This document shows positions 17,026 to 24,754 of a stretch of DNA of 64,000 nt, piece by piece. The DNA comes from Nodosilinea sp. PGN35 (lineage in GTDB: Bacteria > Cyanobacteriota > Cyanobacteriia > Phormidesmidales > Phormidesmidaceae), in assembly GCF_029109325.1 (NCBI RefSeq), contig NZ_JAQKQJ010000021.1:407389-471388 (forward strand), given 5' to 3'. A program made the position numbers and the translations under genes. The notes beneath the pieces were generated by a model. That model saw nothing but the letters and a program-made list of their open reading frames with translations. It made no database searches and was not told where the DNA came from. Position 1 is the first letter of the stretch; every line of letters begins with the position of its first letter.

Positions 17026-17263
17026 ACCTACGCGGCCTATGGAATGGAAACGTTCTGTCTAGACGTGGCGTCTTCCCCAGGGAAAATCACCCGTTCTGAA
17101 AATGGGGCAAAGTCGATAGTTTCACTCTGAATGCCCAGGGTTAGCGAAGGGGTATACAAAGCCTGGTGGGATGTATAAGTTTGCTTTTGCAAACTGCCCT
17201 GGGCGACGGATACCAAATTGCTTCAGGGGCTTGCTCATCCCCAGCCGCAGACGATGACAGCGT

Positions 17264-17365
17264 TATAGCAATCCGAATCGATCCACGGAGGTAGTACCAG
17301 CATCTTTCCCGTGCAGGCGTCCCGCCTGCCCTACGGGTTTTCACAATTCACGTAGGATCGCTATA
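17264..17365. mobile_element. MITE-like element, family E, with TATAGC ends
   Basis: 102 bp with inverted ends TATAGCAATCC and TATAGCGATCC, consistent with TA target duplication. Its right end overlaps the 3' end of the glycosyltransferase gene at 17348: the final codons (Tyr-Ser-Asp-Pro-Thr-stop) are read from the element terminus. Confidence 0.65.
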
Positions 17366-18331
17366 GCCGTTGACAATGTGCTTCCAGCCGTGGCGAAAGT
17401 ACCCTGGCTTAGACTCCGCAACGTAGTGGTGAAGCTGAGCTTGGGGACTGATAACCTCTGCCGGGCCGGGCATAACGATGTAGTCTTCGGGTGGCATGAC
17501 ACAGCAGTCGTGGCGGGCCATCAGCATGGCGATTAGCCCCTGCTCCTGGTAATAGTGGGAGCCCGCCTGCTCGATCTGGGTGCGGCACCAGTGCTCCAGC
17601 TCGTCCCAGTCGAGGGCGTCGCTCTGCAACCCGGTGATGCCGACGTTGATCTGCTCTGGAATAGGCACCCCCGCCAGCCGCTCCATCAGCGCCGGGGAAT
17701 AGCCGTAGGAGGTTTCTACGTCTACCATGTGGCAGGGGGTTTGGGGATTTTTCAGCCAGTCCAGCAGGGCCGTGGGCGGGCGAAAGAAGAGCATATCTGA
17801 GTCGAGCACCAGCTTCCAGCCGGTAGTGCCAGCGTGGATGTCGGTGAGTTTGCGCAGGTTGGGGTATGCTTCGCGGCGCGATCGCAGAGTCGGATACCGC
17901 TCCCAGGGCAGCACCGCATTCAGTCGAGTCTCAATTTCGGTGGCCAGCACAAACCTCACCGTAGGACAAACCTGCCGAATCAAGTTTTGATAGCGATGGG
18001 ACAGAGTGCCATCGTCTACCACCACCAGCTGCACATTGAGATCGGTCTGCAACGCCAGCGAATAGAAGCAAAACACGGTCTGGTACCAGAATTTGCGCCC
18101 GCTGAGGTAGTAGACCTCTAGCGGTGGCCCCGACCGGGGGGCCAGGGGCGGCAGGGCGGCGGCGGCCCGCTCCATCTGTCGCTGGTCGTGGGCCAGGTCG
18201 GCGAGGTGGCTCAGCCCCACCCTGCGCCAGCGCTGCACAAACTGGCGCGGCTGGTGATACAGGCGGTAAAACGCCACCCCAAGGCCCAACTGCTTGGCCC
18301 AGTGACTGGCGTGGGATGTCAACGATGTCAT
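17348..18331 (-). CDS. Putative GT-A-fold glycosyltransferase
   Basis: 327 residues. LEVYYLSGRKFWYQTVFCFYSLALQTDLNVQLVVVDDGTL resembles the start of GT8/GT-A sugar transferases. GWKLVLDSDMLFFRPP supplies the DXD metal site (DSD), and EQINVGITGLQSD and HHYVAESKPGYFRHGWK follow, the last like the His-containing C-terminal metal ligand region of GT8-like enzymes. No signal peptide. The stop codon and last four residues come from the MITE-like element 17264-17365. Family placement is by motif only. Confidence 0.78.
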   Translation of the reverse strand: MTSLTSHASHWAKQLGLGVAFYRLYHQPRQFVQRWRRVGLSHLADLAHDQRQMERAAAALPPLAPRSGPPLEVYYLSGRKFWYQTVFCFYSLALQTDLNVQLVVVDDGTLSHRYQNLIRQVCPTVRFVLATEIETRLNAVLPWERYPTLRSRREAYPNLRKLTDIHAGTTGWKLVLDSDMLFFRPPTALLDWLKNPQTPCHMVDVETSYGYSPALMERLAGVPIPEQINVGITGLQSDALDWDELEHWCRTQIEQAGSHYYQEQGLIAMLMARHDCCVMPPEDYIVMPGPAEVISPQAQLHHYVAESKPGYFRHGWKHIVNGYSDPT

Positions 18332-18348
18332 AGCGCTACCAGAGTTAA

Positions 18349-18562
18349 CGTGAGTTCAACAAAGAATAGATTTTTAGGAAAAACAGCCCGATCGTCCCCT
18401 CCTGGGAGGGGTAGGGGTGGGTCAAGCTGAGATAAAAAGCCTTTTTCCATAGTCAGAAGCTGGCTTGTCGTCGCCGTTTTGACCCACCCCGCCCTGCGGG
18501 CACCCCTCCAGGGAGGGGAGGTGATCAGCTTCTTCGCTGCACGGGATTCCATCGGACTGACG
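18349..18562. mobile_element. MITE-like element, family A, copy 2
   Basis: 214 bp, the same length as copy 1, with ends CGTGAGTTCAACA / CGTCAGTCCGATG and the same CCCCTCCTGGGAGGGG and CCCACCCCGCCC blocks. It lies between two glycosyltransferase genes and almost touches a family B element starting at 18568. No clear target duplication. Confidence 0.7.
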
Positions 18563-18567
18563 TAAGG

Positions 18568-18703
18568 CTAGTAGTCAGTCAAGTTAAATGTGACGGGTTG
18601 ACGGTCTACGGTTCACGGTAAACGGCTCGCCTTAAACCGCTTACCGCGAACCGTGAACCCTGAAGCCACATCCCCCGTCATTATTTCTTTGACTAAACAC
18701 TAG
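18568..18703. mobile_element. MITE-like element, family B, copy 1
   Basis: 136 bp. Ends read inward as CTAGTAGTCAGTCAAG and CTAGTGTTTAGTCAAA, both ending in GACGGG about 30 bases in. The interior holds a long imperfect hairpin (GGTTCACGGTAAACGG / CCGCGAACCGTGAACC). The right-end CTA is the TAG stop of the GT2 gene on the minus strand. Confidence 0.78.
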
Positions 18704-19644
18704 GATTGGGAGGAGGATAGACGAGCCTGTCCGGCCAAAAGGCCGCAGATGCCGCGCCAGCGCACGTAGGCCGCCGCACTCTGCCAGGGGCGTAGCCGCA
18801 GCCAGGCCCTCGCCTGGCGCAGGCCCACCGTCTGGGGGGTAATGGCGGGCCACAGTCGGATGCCGTGCAGATCGAGCACCTGCACCCAGGACTGGCTGGC
18901 GGCAAAGTTGAGACGAGCCAGGTAGTCGGGCTGTAGTCGCCGGGCCGCAATCAGGTGGATGAGCAGAAGCTGGGGCAGATAGGCCCCATCCCAGCCCCGG
19001 TTGAGCAGGGTCAGCACGATGTCGTTATCTTCCCCAGATACCAGATTTTGCCCTGTGCGCCCTAGGGCTAGACGCGCAGCGTCATCTCCCAGGCTGGCCC
19101 AGTAGTCGGCAAAGGCGGCCCGCCGCAGCGCCATGCCCGCTCCGGCGGGGGCCTGGTCGGGGTAGTGCTGGCAGGGGCTACAGCTGGGGATCAGGGTGGC
19201 GGTGTCGCCGAAGTCGCGCAGGGCCAGCATCGAGTAAAACTCGGGCAGCCAGGCGGGGGGAGCCGCTTCAAATTCGGGCAGGGCCTTACCGGCGGCCACC
19301 CCCAACTGGGGATGCTGGCTAAAGGCCTGCTGTACCTGCTCTAAGTAATCGGCGGCGAGCACGTTGTCGTCATCGACGTAGACGAGAATTTCAGCCTGGG
19401 CTTCCCAAAATCCCCGTTGACGGGCACGGGTTAAACCTAGCTGGGGTTCAAGTACTACTCGTCCTTGGGGATGCCAACTTAGATCCAGGCGAGGGGCGAG
19501 GGGTGCGGTACTGGCGTTATCGATGATGACCAGTTCCCAGCGGCTGAGGTCGAGGGTCTGCTGCTGAAGCGCGGCCAACACGCGGTCTAGGTAGTCGGCA
19601 CGGGGGTTATGGGTGCAGAGAATGACGGTGAGTTGATGCGCCAT
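18700..19644 (-). CDS. Family 2 glycosyltransferase
   Basis: 314 residues: HQLTVILCTHNPRADYLDRVLAAL, WELVIIDNAST, GLTRARQRGFWEAQAEILVYVDDDNVL (DXD) and LVSGEDNDIVLTLLNRGWDGAYLPQLLLIH, where GEDND supplies the catalytic-base acidic motif. It is a soluble GT2 of the type that attaches sugars in polysaccharide loci. The TAG stop lies in the terminal CTAG of a family B repeat element, so the element either inserted at the stop codon or created it. Confidence 0.93.
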   Translation of the reverse strand: MAHQLTVILCTHNPRADYLDRVLAALQQQTLDLSRWELVIIDNASTAPLAPRLDLSWHPQGRVVLEPQLGLTRARQRGFWEAQAEILVYVDDDNVLAADYLEQVQQAFSQHPQLGVAAGKALPEFEAAPPAWLPEFYSMLALRDFGDTATLIPSCSPCQHYPDQAPAGAGMALRRAAFADYWASLGDDAARLALGRTGQNLVSGEDNDIVLTLLNRGWDGAYLPQLLLIHLIAARRLQPDYLARLNFAASQSWVQVLDLHGIRLWPAITPQTVGLRQARAWLRLRPWQSAAAYVRWRGICGLLAGQARLSSSQS

Positions 19645-19699
19645 GGCGGTGGCCTAAAGTCCTTGGGGTGAGGGGGACGGGGTGGGGGTGGCGATCGCG

Positions 19700-19755
19700 G
19701 CTGAGGGTGCCAGGTGTCAGGTGTTAAGTGTTAGGTGTTAGGTATCAGGTATCAG
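19700..19755. repeat. Heptamer tandem repeat (AGGTGTC/AGGTGTT/AGGTATC)
   Basis: Six tandem 7-bp units, overlapping the 3' end of the next gene (stop at 19745). Same family, opposite orientation, as 13360-13404. Confidence 0.8.
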
Positions 19756-21052
19756 CCAGGGTTGGCCGACTTGTGCTGCAAGGTACTAGTTCGCCAACGG
19801 CGCGATCGCTCATCGAGCGAGCACCGAGGGCTTGCCTGCGAGCGATCGCCCGGCGGTAACTGGCCTCCTGTAGCGCCCCGATTGGCTCCAGGGAGTAGTG
19901 GCTGAGAACGCGATCGCGGGCGGCGCGGCCCAGTTCCTGGCGCTGCTGGGGATGGTCGAGCAGGTCGATGACGGCCTGGGCCAGAGAGGCGGGACGACGG
20001 GGCGGCACCAGGCGGCCCACCCGGCCCTGCTCCAGCAGTTCGGCCATGCCCCCCGCTGAGCTCGCCACAATGCCGCGCCCCGCTGCCATGGCTTCGGTGC
20101 ACACCAGGCCAAAGCTCTCCCAGCGGCTGGGAAAGACGCAGATATCGGTGGTGGCCAGGTAGTAGGGAATGCGATCGAGGGGCACCCCGCCGGTAAACTC
20201 CAGGGCCTGGCGGTGGCGGGGCAGGGTGCGCTCTAGGTACTGCTGCATGTTCAAGCCGGGCCGGGGCGAGTTCCAGGCTGGCCCCACAAACCGAAATTTC
20301 ACCTGGGGATGGCGGCGGCGAATGGCGGGAATGGCTTTACCCAGCTCCACCACTCCCTTGCGCAGCTCTAAGCGACCCAGAAAGGTCACCACCTGGGTAT
20401 CGGTATCGAGAGGAATAGCCAGCAGATCGGGGCTGGGCAGATAGGGGTAGGGCACTGACGCCACCAGGGCCGGATCTAGATTCCAGTCGGTGAGAATGCG
20501 CTGGCCGATCGCCTGGGAGGGAGCCGCGATTTCGTCGGCCTCGTGGGCGTGGCGACACTCCGGGTCGGCGGCGGGGTCGTAGGGGGGGCGACGCTTGGGC
20601 CACTGGCCCCGGCGCAGGGCTCCCAGGGTCATGCGGGTTTTGGCCTGCCAGGTCTGGAGCGGGTTGCCCAGCATCTCCAGCACGTACTGGGGGGTGTGCA
20701 GCTTCAGCACCAAGGGCATGTCGGGCACGTAGCGGAGGGCAACGGCGGCCTCGGCCCCGCAGTCTGGCCCTTCTAGCACATCAAACTGAATGACGCGGTG
20801 GCGATCGCAAAACACCCGCCCCACCCGCTCTGGAAACCCATGGCGGTCTACCCCCTGGAGCCGATGCACCACCACCCCCGCCTCCAGGGTGGTGTGGATA
20901 GACAGAGGGCCGTCGGCCTCGCGACCTCCGGCAAACACCTCCACCTGGTGACCCCGCTGGCTGAGCATGGTGGCCGCCTGGCGCACGTAGGTGGCAATGC
21001 CGCCAAAGGCCGTATCGGGGGGATATTCGTAGCTGATAAAGGCAATTTTCAT
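19745..21052 (-). CDS. Family 4 glycosyltransferase
   Basis: Start MKIAFISYEYPPDTAFGGIATYVRQAATML at 21052, where the Gly-rich GT4 loop follows at once; upstream in-frame codons belong to the ABC ATPase gene in another frame. The donor half has TQVVTFLGRLELRKGVVELGKAI and FPSRWESFGLVCTEAMAAGRGIVASSAGG (E-x7-E). About 435 residues. Only 7 bases separate it from the upstream ATPase gene, so the two are cotranscribed. The final residues (TSRPTLADT) are read from heptamer-repeat DNA. Confidence 0.93.
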   Translation of the reverse strand: MKIAFISYEYPPDTAFGGIATYVRQAATMLSQRGHQVEVFAGGREADGPLSIHTTLEAGVVVHRLQGVDRHGFPERVGRVFCDRHRVIQFDVLEGPDCGAEAAVALRYVPDMPLVLKLHTPQYVLEMLGNPLQTWQAKTRMTLGALRRGQWPKRRPPYDPAADPECRHAHEADEIAAPSQAIGQRILTDWNLDPALVASVPYPYLPSPDLLAIPLDTDTQVVTFLGRLELRKGVVELGKAIPAIRRRHPQVKFRFVGPAWNSPRPGLNMQQYLERTLPRHRQALEFTGGVPLDRIPYYLATTDICVFPSRWESFGLVCTEAMAAGRGIVASSAGGMAELLEQGRVGRLVPPRRPASLAQAVIDLLDHPQQRQELGRAARDRVLSHYSLEPIGALQEASYRRAIARRQALGARSMSDRAVGELVPCSTSRPTLADT

Positions 21053-21059
21053 AGCGGGC

Positions 21060-22316
21060 TCAATAGGTAACGAGGGTGCCAGACTGGGAAACGCGAACAA
21101 TGCCGTGGTCGGGGCGGTAGGCCGCCATTGCCCGGTGCACGATGGCCGGATGCACCTCAAAGCTGAACACATCCTCAGCTTCCAGGTAGGTCTCCGGGTC
21201 GTTGGCGCGAAACATAAAGACGCTGGCCCGATACTGGCCGGGCAGCAGCTGCAATCGATCCAGGTTGAAGGTGACCTCCACCATCGATTGAATCGGGAAG
21301 GGATCAATCCCCTCCTCGGGGCTGCAAATGCTGGAGATCAGCGTGCCCAGGGCGTCGTAGAGGCGGACGACCACGGCGGCGTCGGTCATCGGCTGCTGGG
21401 CACGAAACACCAGCCGCAGCCGGTAGTCGCGATCGAACACCGGGGCCTGGGTGCGTGCACCATCGGCATCCTGCAAAGCCATATCCACCAGCGAAATGCC
21501 GTAGCGGCTCACCTGCCCCAGACGGCTGCTCTCCGCCGGAGCGGCATTCAGGTAGCGGCTCACCACCTGCTCGGCGCTACCCGCTAGCAGCAGTTCGCCC
21601 TGCTGCATGTAGAGGGCCGAGGTGCACAACTGCCGCACCGCCGCCATGTTGTGGCTGACAAACAGCACCGTGCGACCGCTGTGGGCCACATCCTGCATCT
21701 TGCCCAGGCACTTGTTCTGGAACTGGGCATCGCCAACCGCCAGCACCTCATCCACAATCAGAATTTCGGGCTCCAGGTGGGCCGCCACCGCAAAGGCCAG
21801 CCGCACGTACATGCCGGAGGAGTAGCGCTTGACCGGAGTATCGAGAAACCGTTCCACCTCGGCGAAGGCCACAATTTCGTCGAACTTGCGGCAAATCTCG
21901 GCCTTGCCCATGCCCAAAATGGCCCCGTTAAGGAAGATATTCTCCCGCCCGGTCAGCTCCGGGTGAAAGCCGGTGCCCACCTCCAGCAGGCTGGCCACCC
22001 GGCCCCGCATGCGAATGCGCCCGGCGGTGGGTTCGGTGATGCGGCTGAGGATCTTCAGCAGGGTGGATTTGCCCGCCCCGTTGCGCCCGACAATGCCGAC
22101 GCGATCGCCCTGGTTGATCTCAAAGGACACATCCTGCAAGGCCCAAAAGGCCTCCTCGGGCTCAGACGCGCGGCGACGGCGCGGCGACAACCGCTGCCGC
22201 AGGTGGCGGCCACCCCGGCTGAGGGTGTCCCGCAGAGACTGGTACTTTTCTCCCTGGGAGTGGCCCAGGACGTAGCGTTTGCTGAGGTTTTCAACTTGGA
22301 TGACGGGGTAGGACAT
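21060..22316 (-). CDS. wzt: Polysaccharide ABC exporter ATPase with C-terminal carbohydrate-recognition domain (Wzt type)
   Basis: Residues 1-245 are an ABC ATPase of the O-antigen/teichoic export class: VGRNGAGKSTLLKIL (Walker A), YSSGMYVRLAFAVAAHLEPEILIVDEVLAVGD (signature, Walker B) and FVSHNMAAV (H-loop). Residues ~270-400 form a beta-rich Wzt C-terminal domain that binds the end of the finished polymer (RLVFRAQQPMTDAAVVVRLYDALGTLIS; YRASVFMFRAND). Together with the permease encoded just upstream it would push the lipid-linked polymer across the inner membrane. The full-length C-terminal domain implies recognition of a capped glycan. Confidence 0.95.
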   Translation of the reverse strand: MSYPVIQVENLSKRYVLGHSQGEKYQSLRDTLSRGGRHLRQRLSPRRRRASEPEEAFWALQDVSFEINQGDRVGIVGRNGAGKSTLLKILSRITEPTAGRIRMRGRVASLLEVGTGFHPELTGRENIFLNGAILGMGKAEICRKFDEIVAFAEVERFLDTPVKRYSSGMYVRLAFAVAAHLEPEILIVDEVLAVGDAQFQNKCLGKMQDVAHSGRTVLFVSHNMAAVRQLCTSALYMQQGELLLAGSAEQVVSRYLNAAPAESSRLGQVSRYGISLVDMALQDADGARTQAPVFDRDYRLRLVFRAQQPMTDAAVVVRLYDALGTLISSICSPEEGIDPFPIQSMVEVTFNLDRLQLLPGQYRASVFMFRANDPETYLEAEDVFSFEVHPAIVHRAMAAYRPDHGIVRVSQSGTLVTY

Positions 22317-22389
22317 GGGGGGATGGGGATTGGGTGGGTGGGCGGGTGAAGGGGTAGGTATTGGGTATTAGGTTTCAGGTTTCGGGATC

Positions 22390-22560
22390 CCCTCCTGGGA
22401 GGGGCAGGGGTGGGTTATCGAGGTATTGGGTTCCGGCATCCCCTCCTGGGAGGGGCAGGGGTGGGTTATCCGGGCTCTTCTGACCCACCCCGCCCTCCGG
22501 GCACCCCTCCCAGGAGGGGATGGGGCTAACTCTTCTGCTTTGGGCAATTCCACCGAACTG
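22390..22560. repeat. Degraded family A element / CCCCTCCTGGGAGGGG repeats
   Basis: Two direct copies of CCCCTCCTGGGAGGGGCAGG (22389 and 22440) and then CCCACCCCGCCC...CCCTCCCAGGAGGGGATGGGG, as in the interior of the family A elements, but without the left terminus. It lies between the Wzm and Wzt genes, ending at the Wzm stop codon. Confidence 0.6.
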
Positions 22561-22563
22561 TCC

Positions 22564-23391
22564 CTAAATCACATCGGCAAACGTGCGCTCGTAGGCGCGG
22601 AAGTAGCGGATGCCAAACCAGAGCAGGAACAGCACCAGGCCCACGGACAGGCCGAAGCCGGGCAGGTACAGGGACGAGTCGCCGAGGATGGCCCAGCGGA
22701 AGCCGTCGATGACGCCCACCATGGGGTTGAGGGAGTAGAGCCAGCGCCACTGCTCCGGCACCACCGAGCTGCTGAAGCCGACGGGGGAGATGTAGAGGCC
22801 AAACTGCAAAATGAAGGGCACGACGTAGCGAAAGTCGCGGTATTTGACGTTGAGGGTGGCCAACAGCAGACCCGCCCCCATGGCAGCGGCGAAGGCAATG
22901 GCGATGAAAAAGGGCAGGGTAATAATTCGCCAGCTGGGCACGAAGTCGTAGACCACCATTAGCCCCAGCAGAATAATGCCGGAGATGAAGAAATCGACCA
23001 GGCTGACAATCACGGCGCTGGTGGGCACCACCAGGCGGGGAAAATACACTTTAGAAATTAAGTTGGCGTTGGAAATTAGGCTGTTGCTGCTCTCCGATAG
23101 GGCGTTGGCAAAAAATTGCCAGGGCAGCATGCCCGCAAACACCAGAATTGGGTAGGGTACGCCGTCGGAGGGCAGCTGGGCAATTTTGCCAAACACCACG
23201 GTAAACACCACCATGGTCAAAAATGGGCGAATTAAGGCCCAGATAATGCCGATGGCCGTCTGCTTGTAGCGCACTAAAATATCGCGCCAGGCCAAAAAAT
23301 AAAACAGTTCTCGGTAGCGCCAGAGGTCTTGCCAGTACTGACGCTGGGTGCGGCCAGCGGCAATTACAAGTTCGGCAGAGGGGTCACGCAT
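22564..23391 (-). CDS. wzm: Polysaccharide ABC exporter permease (Wzm type, ABC-2 family)
   Basis: 275 residues with six membrane segments. The N-terminal amphipathic region YWQDLWRYRELFYFLAWRDILVRYKQTAIGIIWALIRPFLTMVVF is the signature of Wzm/TagG permeases, and VVPFILQFGLYISPVGFSSSVVPEQWRWLYSLNPMVGVIDGFRW is their conserved C-terminal loop. It is the first gene of the minus-strand locus, so its 5' region (23392-23589) likely carries the operon promoter, divergent from the Wza-like gene. A ~250-bp repeat-filled spacer separates it from its ATPase, which is unusual for such a tight pair. Confidence 0.95.
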   Translation of the reverse strand: MRDPSAELVIAAGRTQRQYWQDLWRYRELFYFLAWRDILVRYKQTAIGIIWALIRPFLTMVVFTVVFGKIAQLPSDGVPYPILVFAGMLPWQFFANALSESSNSLISNANLISKVYFPRLVVPTSAVIVSLVDFFISGIILLGLMVVYDFVPSWRIITLPFFIAIAFAAAMGAGLLLATLNVKYRDFRYVVPFILQFGLYISPVGFSSSVVPEQWRWLYSLNPMVGVIDGFRWAILGDSSLYLPGFGLSVGLVLFLLWFGIRYFRAYERTFADVI

Positions 23392-23589
23392 AGGAAGGGC
23401 CGGGAGAGGAATCTAGTCCTACGGTGGAGGAGGGATGATTGCGATCGCGTCTGCGCTAAAGTCCACGTTCAAAATCGGTTTAATTGCGGCCCAGTTGTCT
23501 CCGCGAATCTACTGAAATTCAAGGATTTGAGCGGATTTAGGCTCACCCTTTGAGAAGAGGGAAGAGAGCCATCAGCCCCATCGGTATTC
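23392..23589. promoter_or_regulatory. Divergent promoter region between Wzm-type permease and Wza-like genes
   Basis: The 198-bp gap separates head-to-head genes and must hold promoters in both directions. It contains one HIP1 octamer (GCGATCGC, ~23451). No confident -10/-35 or operator is visible. Confidence 0.45.
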
Positions 23590-24726
23590 ATGCGTTTCCT
23601 TCCCTTCACCTCCCACCCTCAACGCCGCTGGCTGGCCCTGCCGCTGGGGGTCGCCCTGGCCTGGGGCGGTGGCCTCTCCTCCGCCAGTCTCGCCACCACC
23701 ATGGAGGCCGCCACATTCCCAAGCCAGCCCCTCAACCCCAGCCGCCCAGCTCCGGGGATCCTCCCCGGCCAGCCCCAGCCGCCCCTGGTGTACCCTCTAG
23801 AGGCCTATCGCCTGACCGTGGGCGACATTGTCTATGTGATCGTCGCCAATGTGCCCGACTACAGCGGCACCTTTCAGGTCATGCCCGATGGGTCGCTCAA
23901 CCTGCCCGTGCTGGGGCGAGTGGAGGCCTGGGGCAAAACCCTGACCGACGTCGAGCAGGCGATCGCCGAGGGCTATGCCACCGCCCAGATCTTGGTGGAG
24001 CCGCGCATCACCGTCACCCTGTCACAGCTCAGTCCGCTGCGGATTGCCGTCCTTGGCGAAGTGGGTCGGCCCGGAGCCTATTCTCTGCCGCCCGAGCAGG
24101 GGCGGCTGCCCACCCTGGCTATGGCCCTGGATGCGGCGGGCGGAATCACCCAGCACACCGATCTGCGGGCGATTCAGGTGCGGCGGGTCAACCCCGACAA
24201 CCGGCAGGAAACTACCATCACCGTCAGCCTGTGGGATCTGCTCACCCAGGGCGATCGCAACCAGGACATTCCTTTGCGGGATGGCGACACCATTGTGGTG
24301 CCCCGGGCAGAGGGCGTTGCGGTGGCCACCGTCCGCGAGCTGGCCGGGTCTACCTTTTCGGGCGGGGCGATGCGGGTCAACATCGTCGGCGAAATTGCCT
24401 CCCCCGGCGTGATCGAAGTGCCTCCAGATACCTCAGTCTCGGAAGCGCTGCTGCTAGCGGGCAGCTTTACGCGGCGATCGCGCCGGGTGGATGTGCAGCT
24501 GCTGCGCCTCAACCCCGACGGTACGGTGACTCAGCGATCGCTGCCCGTGGACTTTGCCAGCGCCATCAACGACGAAACCAACCCCCTGCTGCAAGACCGC
24601 GACGTAATTTTGGTGGGCCGCAACTGGTCGGCTGCCCTCGGCGACTCCATCGGCACCGTGCTGCAACCGCTGTCCGGCGCGTCTTCTTTGCTCAACCTCT
24701 TTTTGCCCTTCCTCCTGCTTCGATAA
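23590..24726 (+). CDS. Periplasmic polysaccharide export protein (Wza-like, Poly_export + SLBB)
   Basis: 378 residues with a signal peptide (RRWLALPLGVALAWGGGLSSASLA). The Poly_export domain (~75-165: YRLTVGDIVYVIVANVPDYSGTFQVMPDGSLNLPVLGRVEAWGKTL) is followed by two SLBB segments (RIAVLGEVGRPGAYSL...; MRVNIVGEIASPGVIEVPPDTSVSEALLLAGS). No lipobox Cys is seen near the signal, unlike E. coli Wza, and the C-terminus is hydrophobic (LLNLFLPFLLLR), perhaps the outer-membrane contact. It would form the periplasm-to-outside channel. The co-polymerase gene follows 28 bases on. Confidence 0.92.
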   Translation: MRFLPFTSHPQRRWLALPLGVALAWGGGLSSASLATTMEAATFPSQPLNPSRPAPGILPGQPQPPLVYPLEAYRLTVGDIVYVIVANVPDYSGTFQVMPDGSLNLPVLGRVEAWGKTLTDVEQAIAEGYATAQILVEPRITVTLSQLSPLRIAVLGEVGRPGAYSLPPEQGRLPTLAMALDAAGGITQHTDLRAIQVRRVNPDNRQETTITVSLWDLLTQGDRNQDIPLRDGDTIVVPRAEGVAVATVRELAGSTFSGGAMRVNIVGEIASPGVIEVPPDTSVSEALLLAGSFTRRSRRVDVQLLRLNPDGTVTQRSLPVDFASAINDETNPLLQDRDVILVGRNWSAALGDSIGTVLQPLSGASSLLNLFLPFLLLR

Positions 24727-24754
24727 TTCACCCAAGGGGTGACCCCCATCTACC

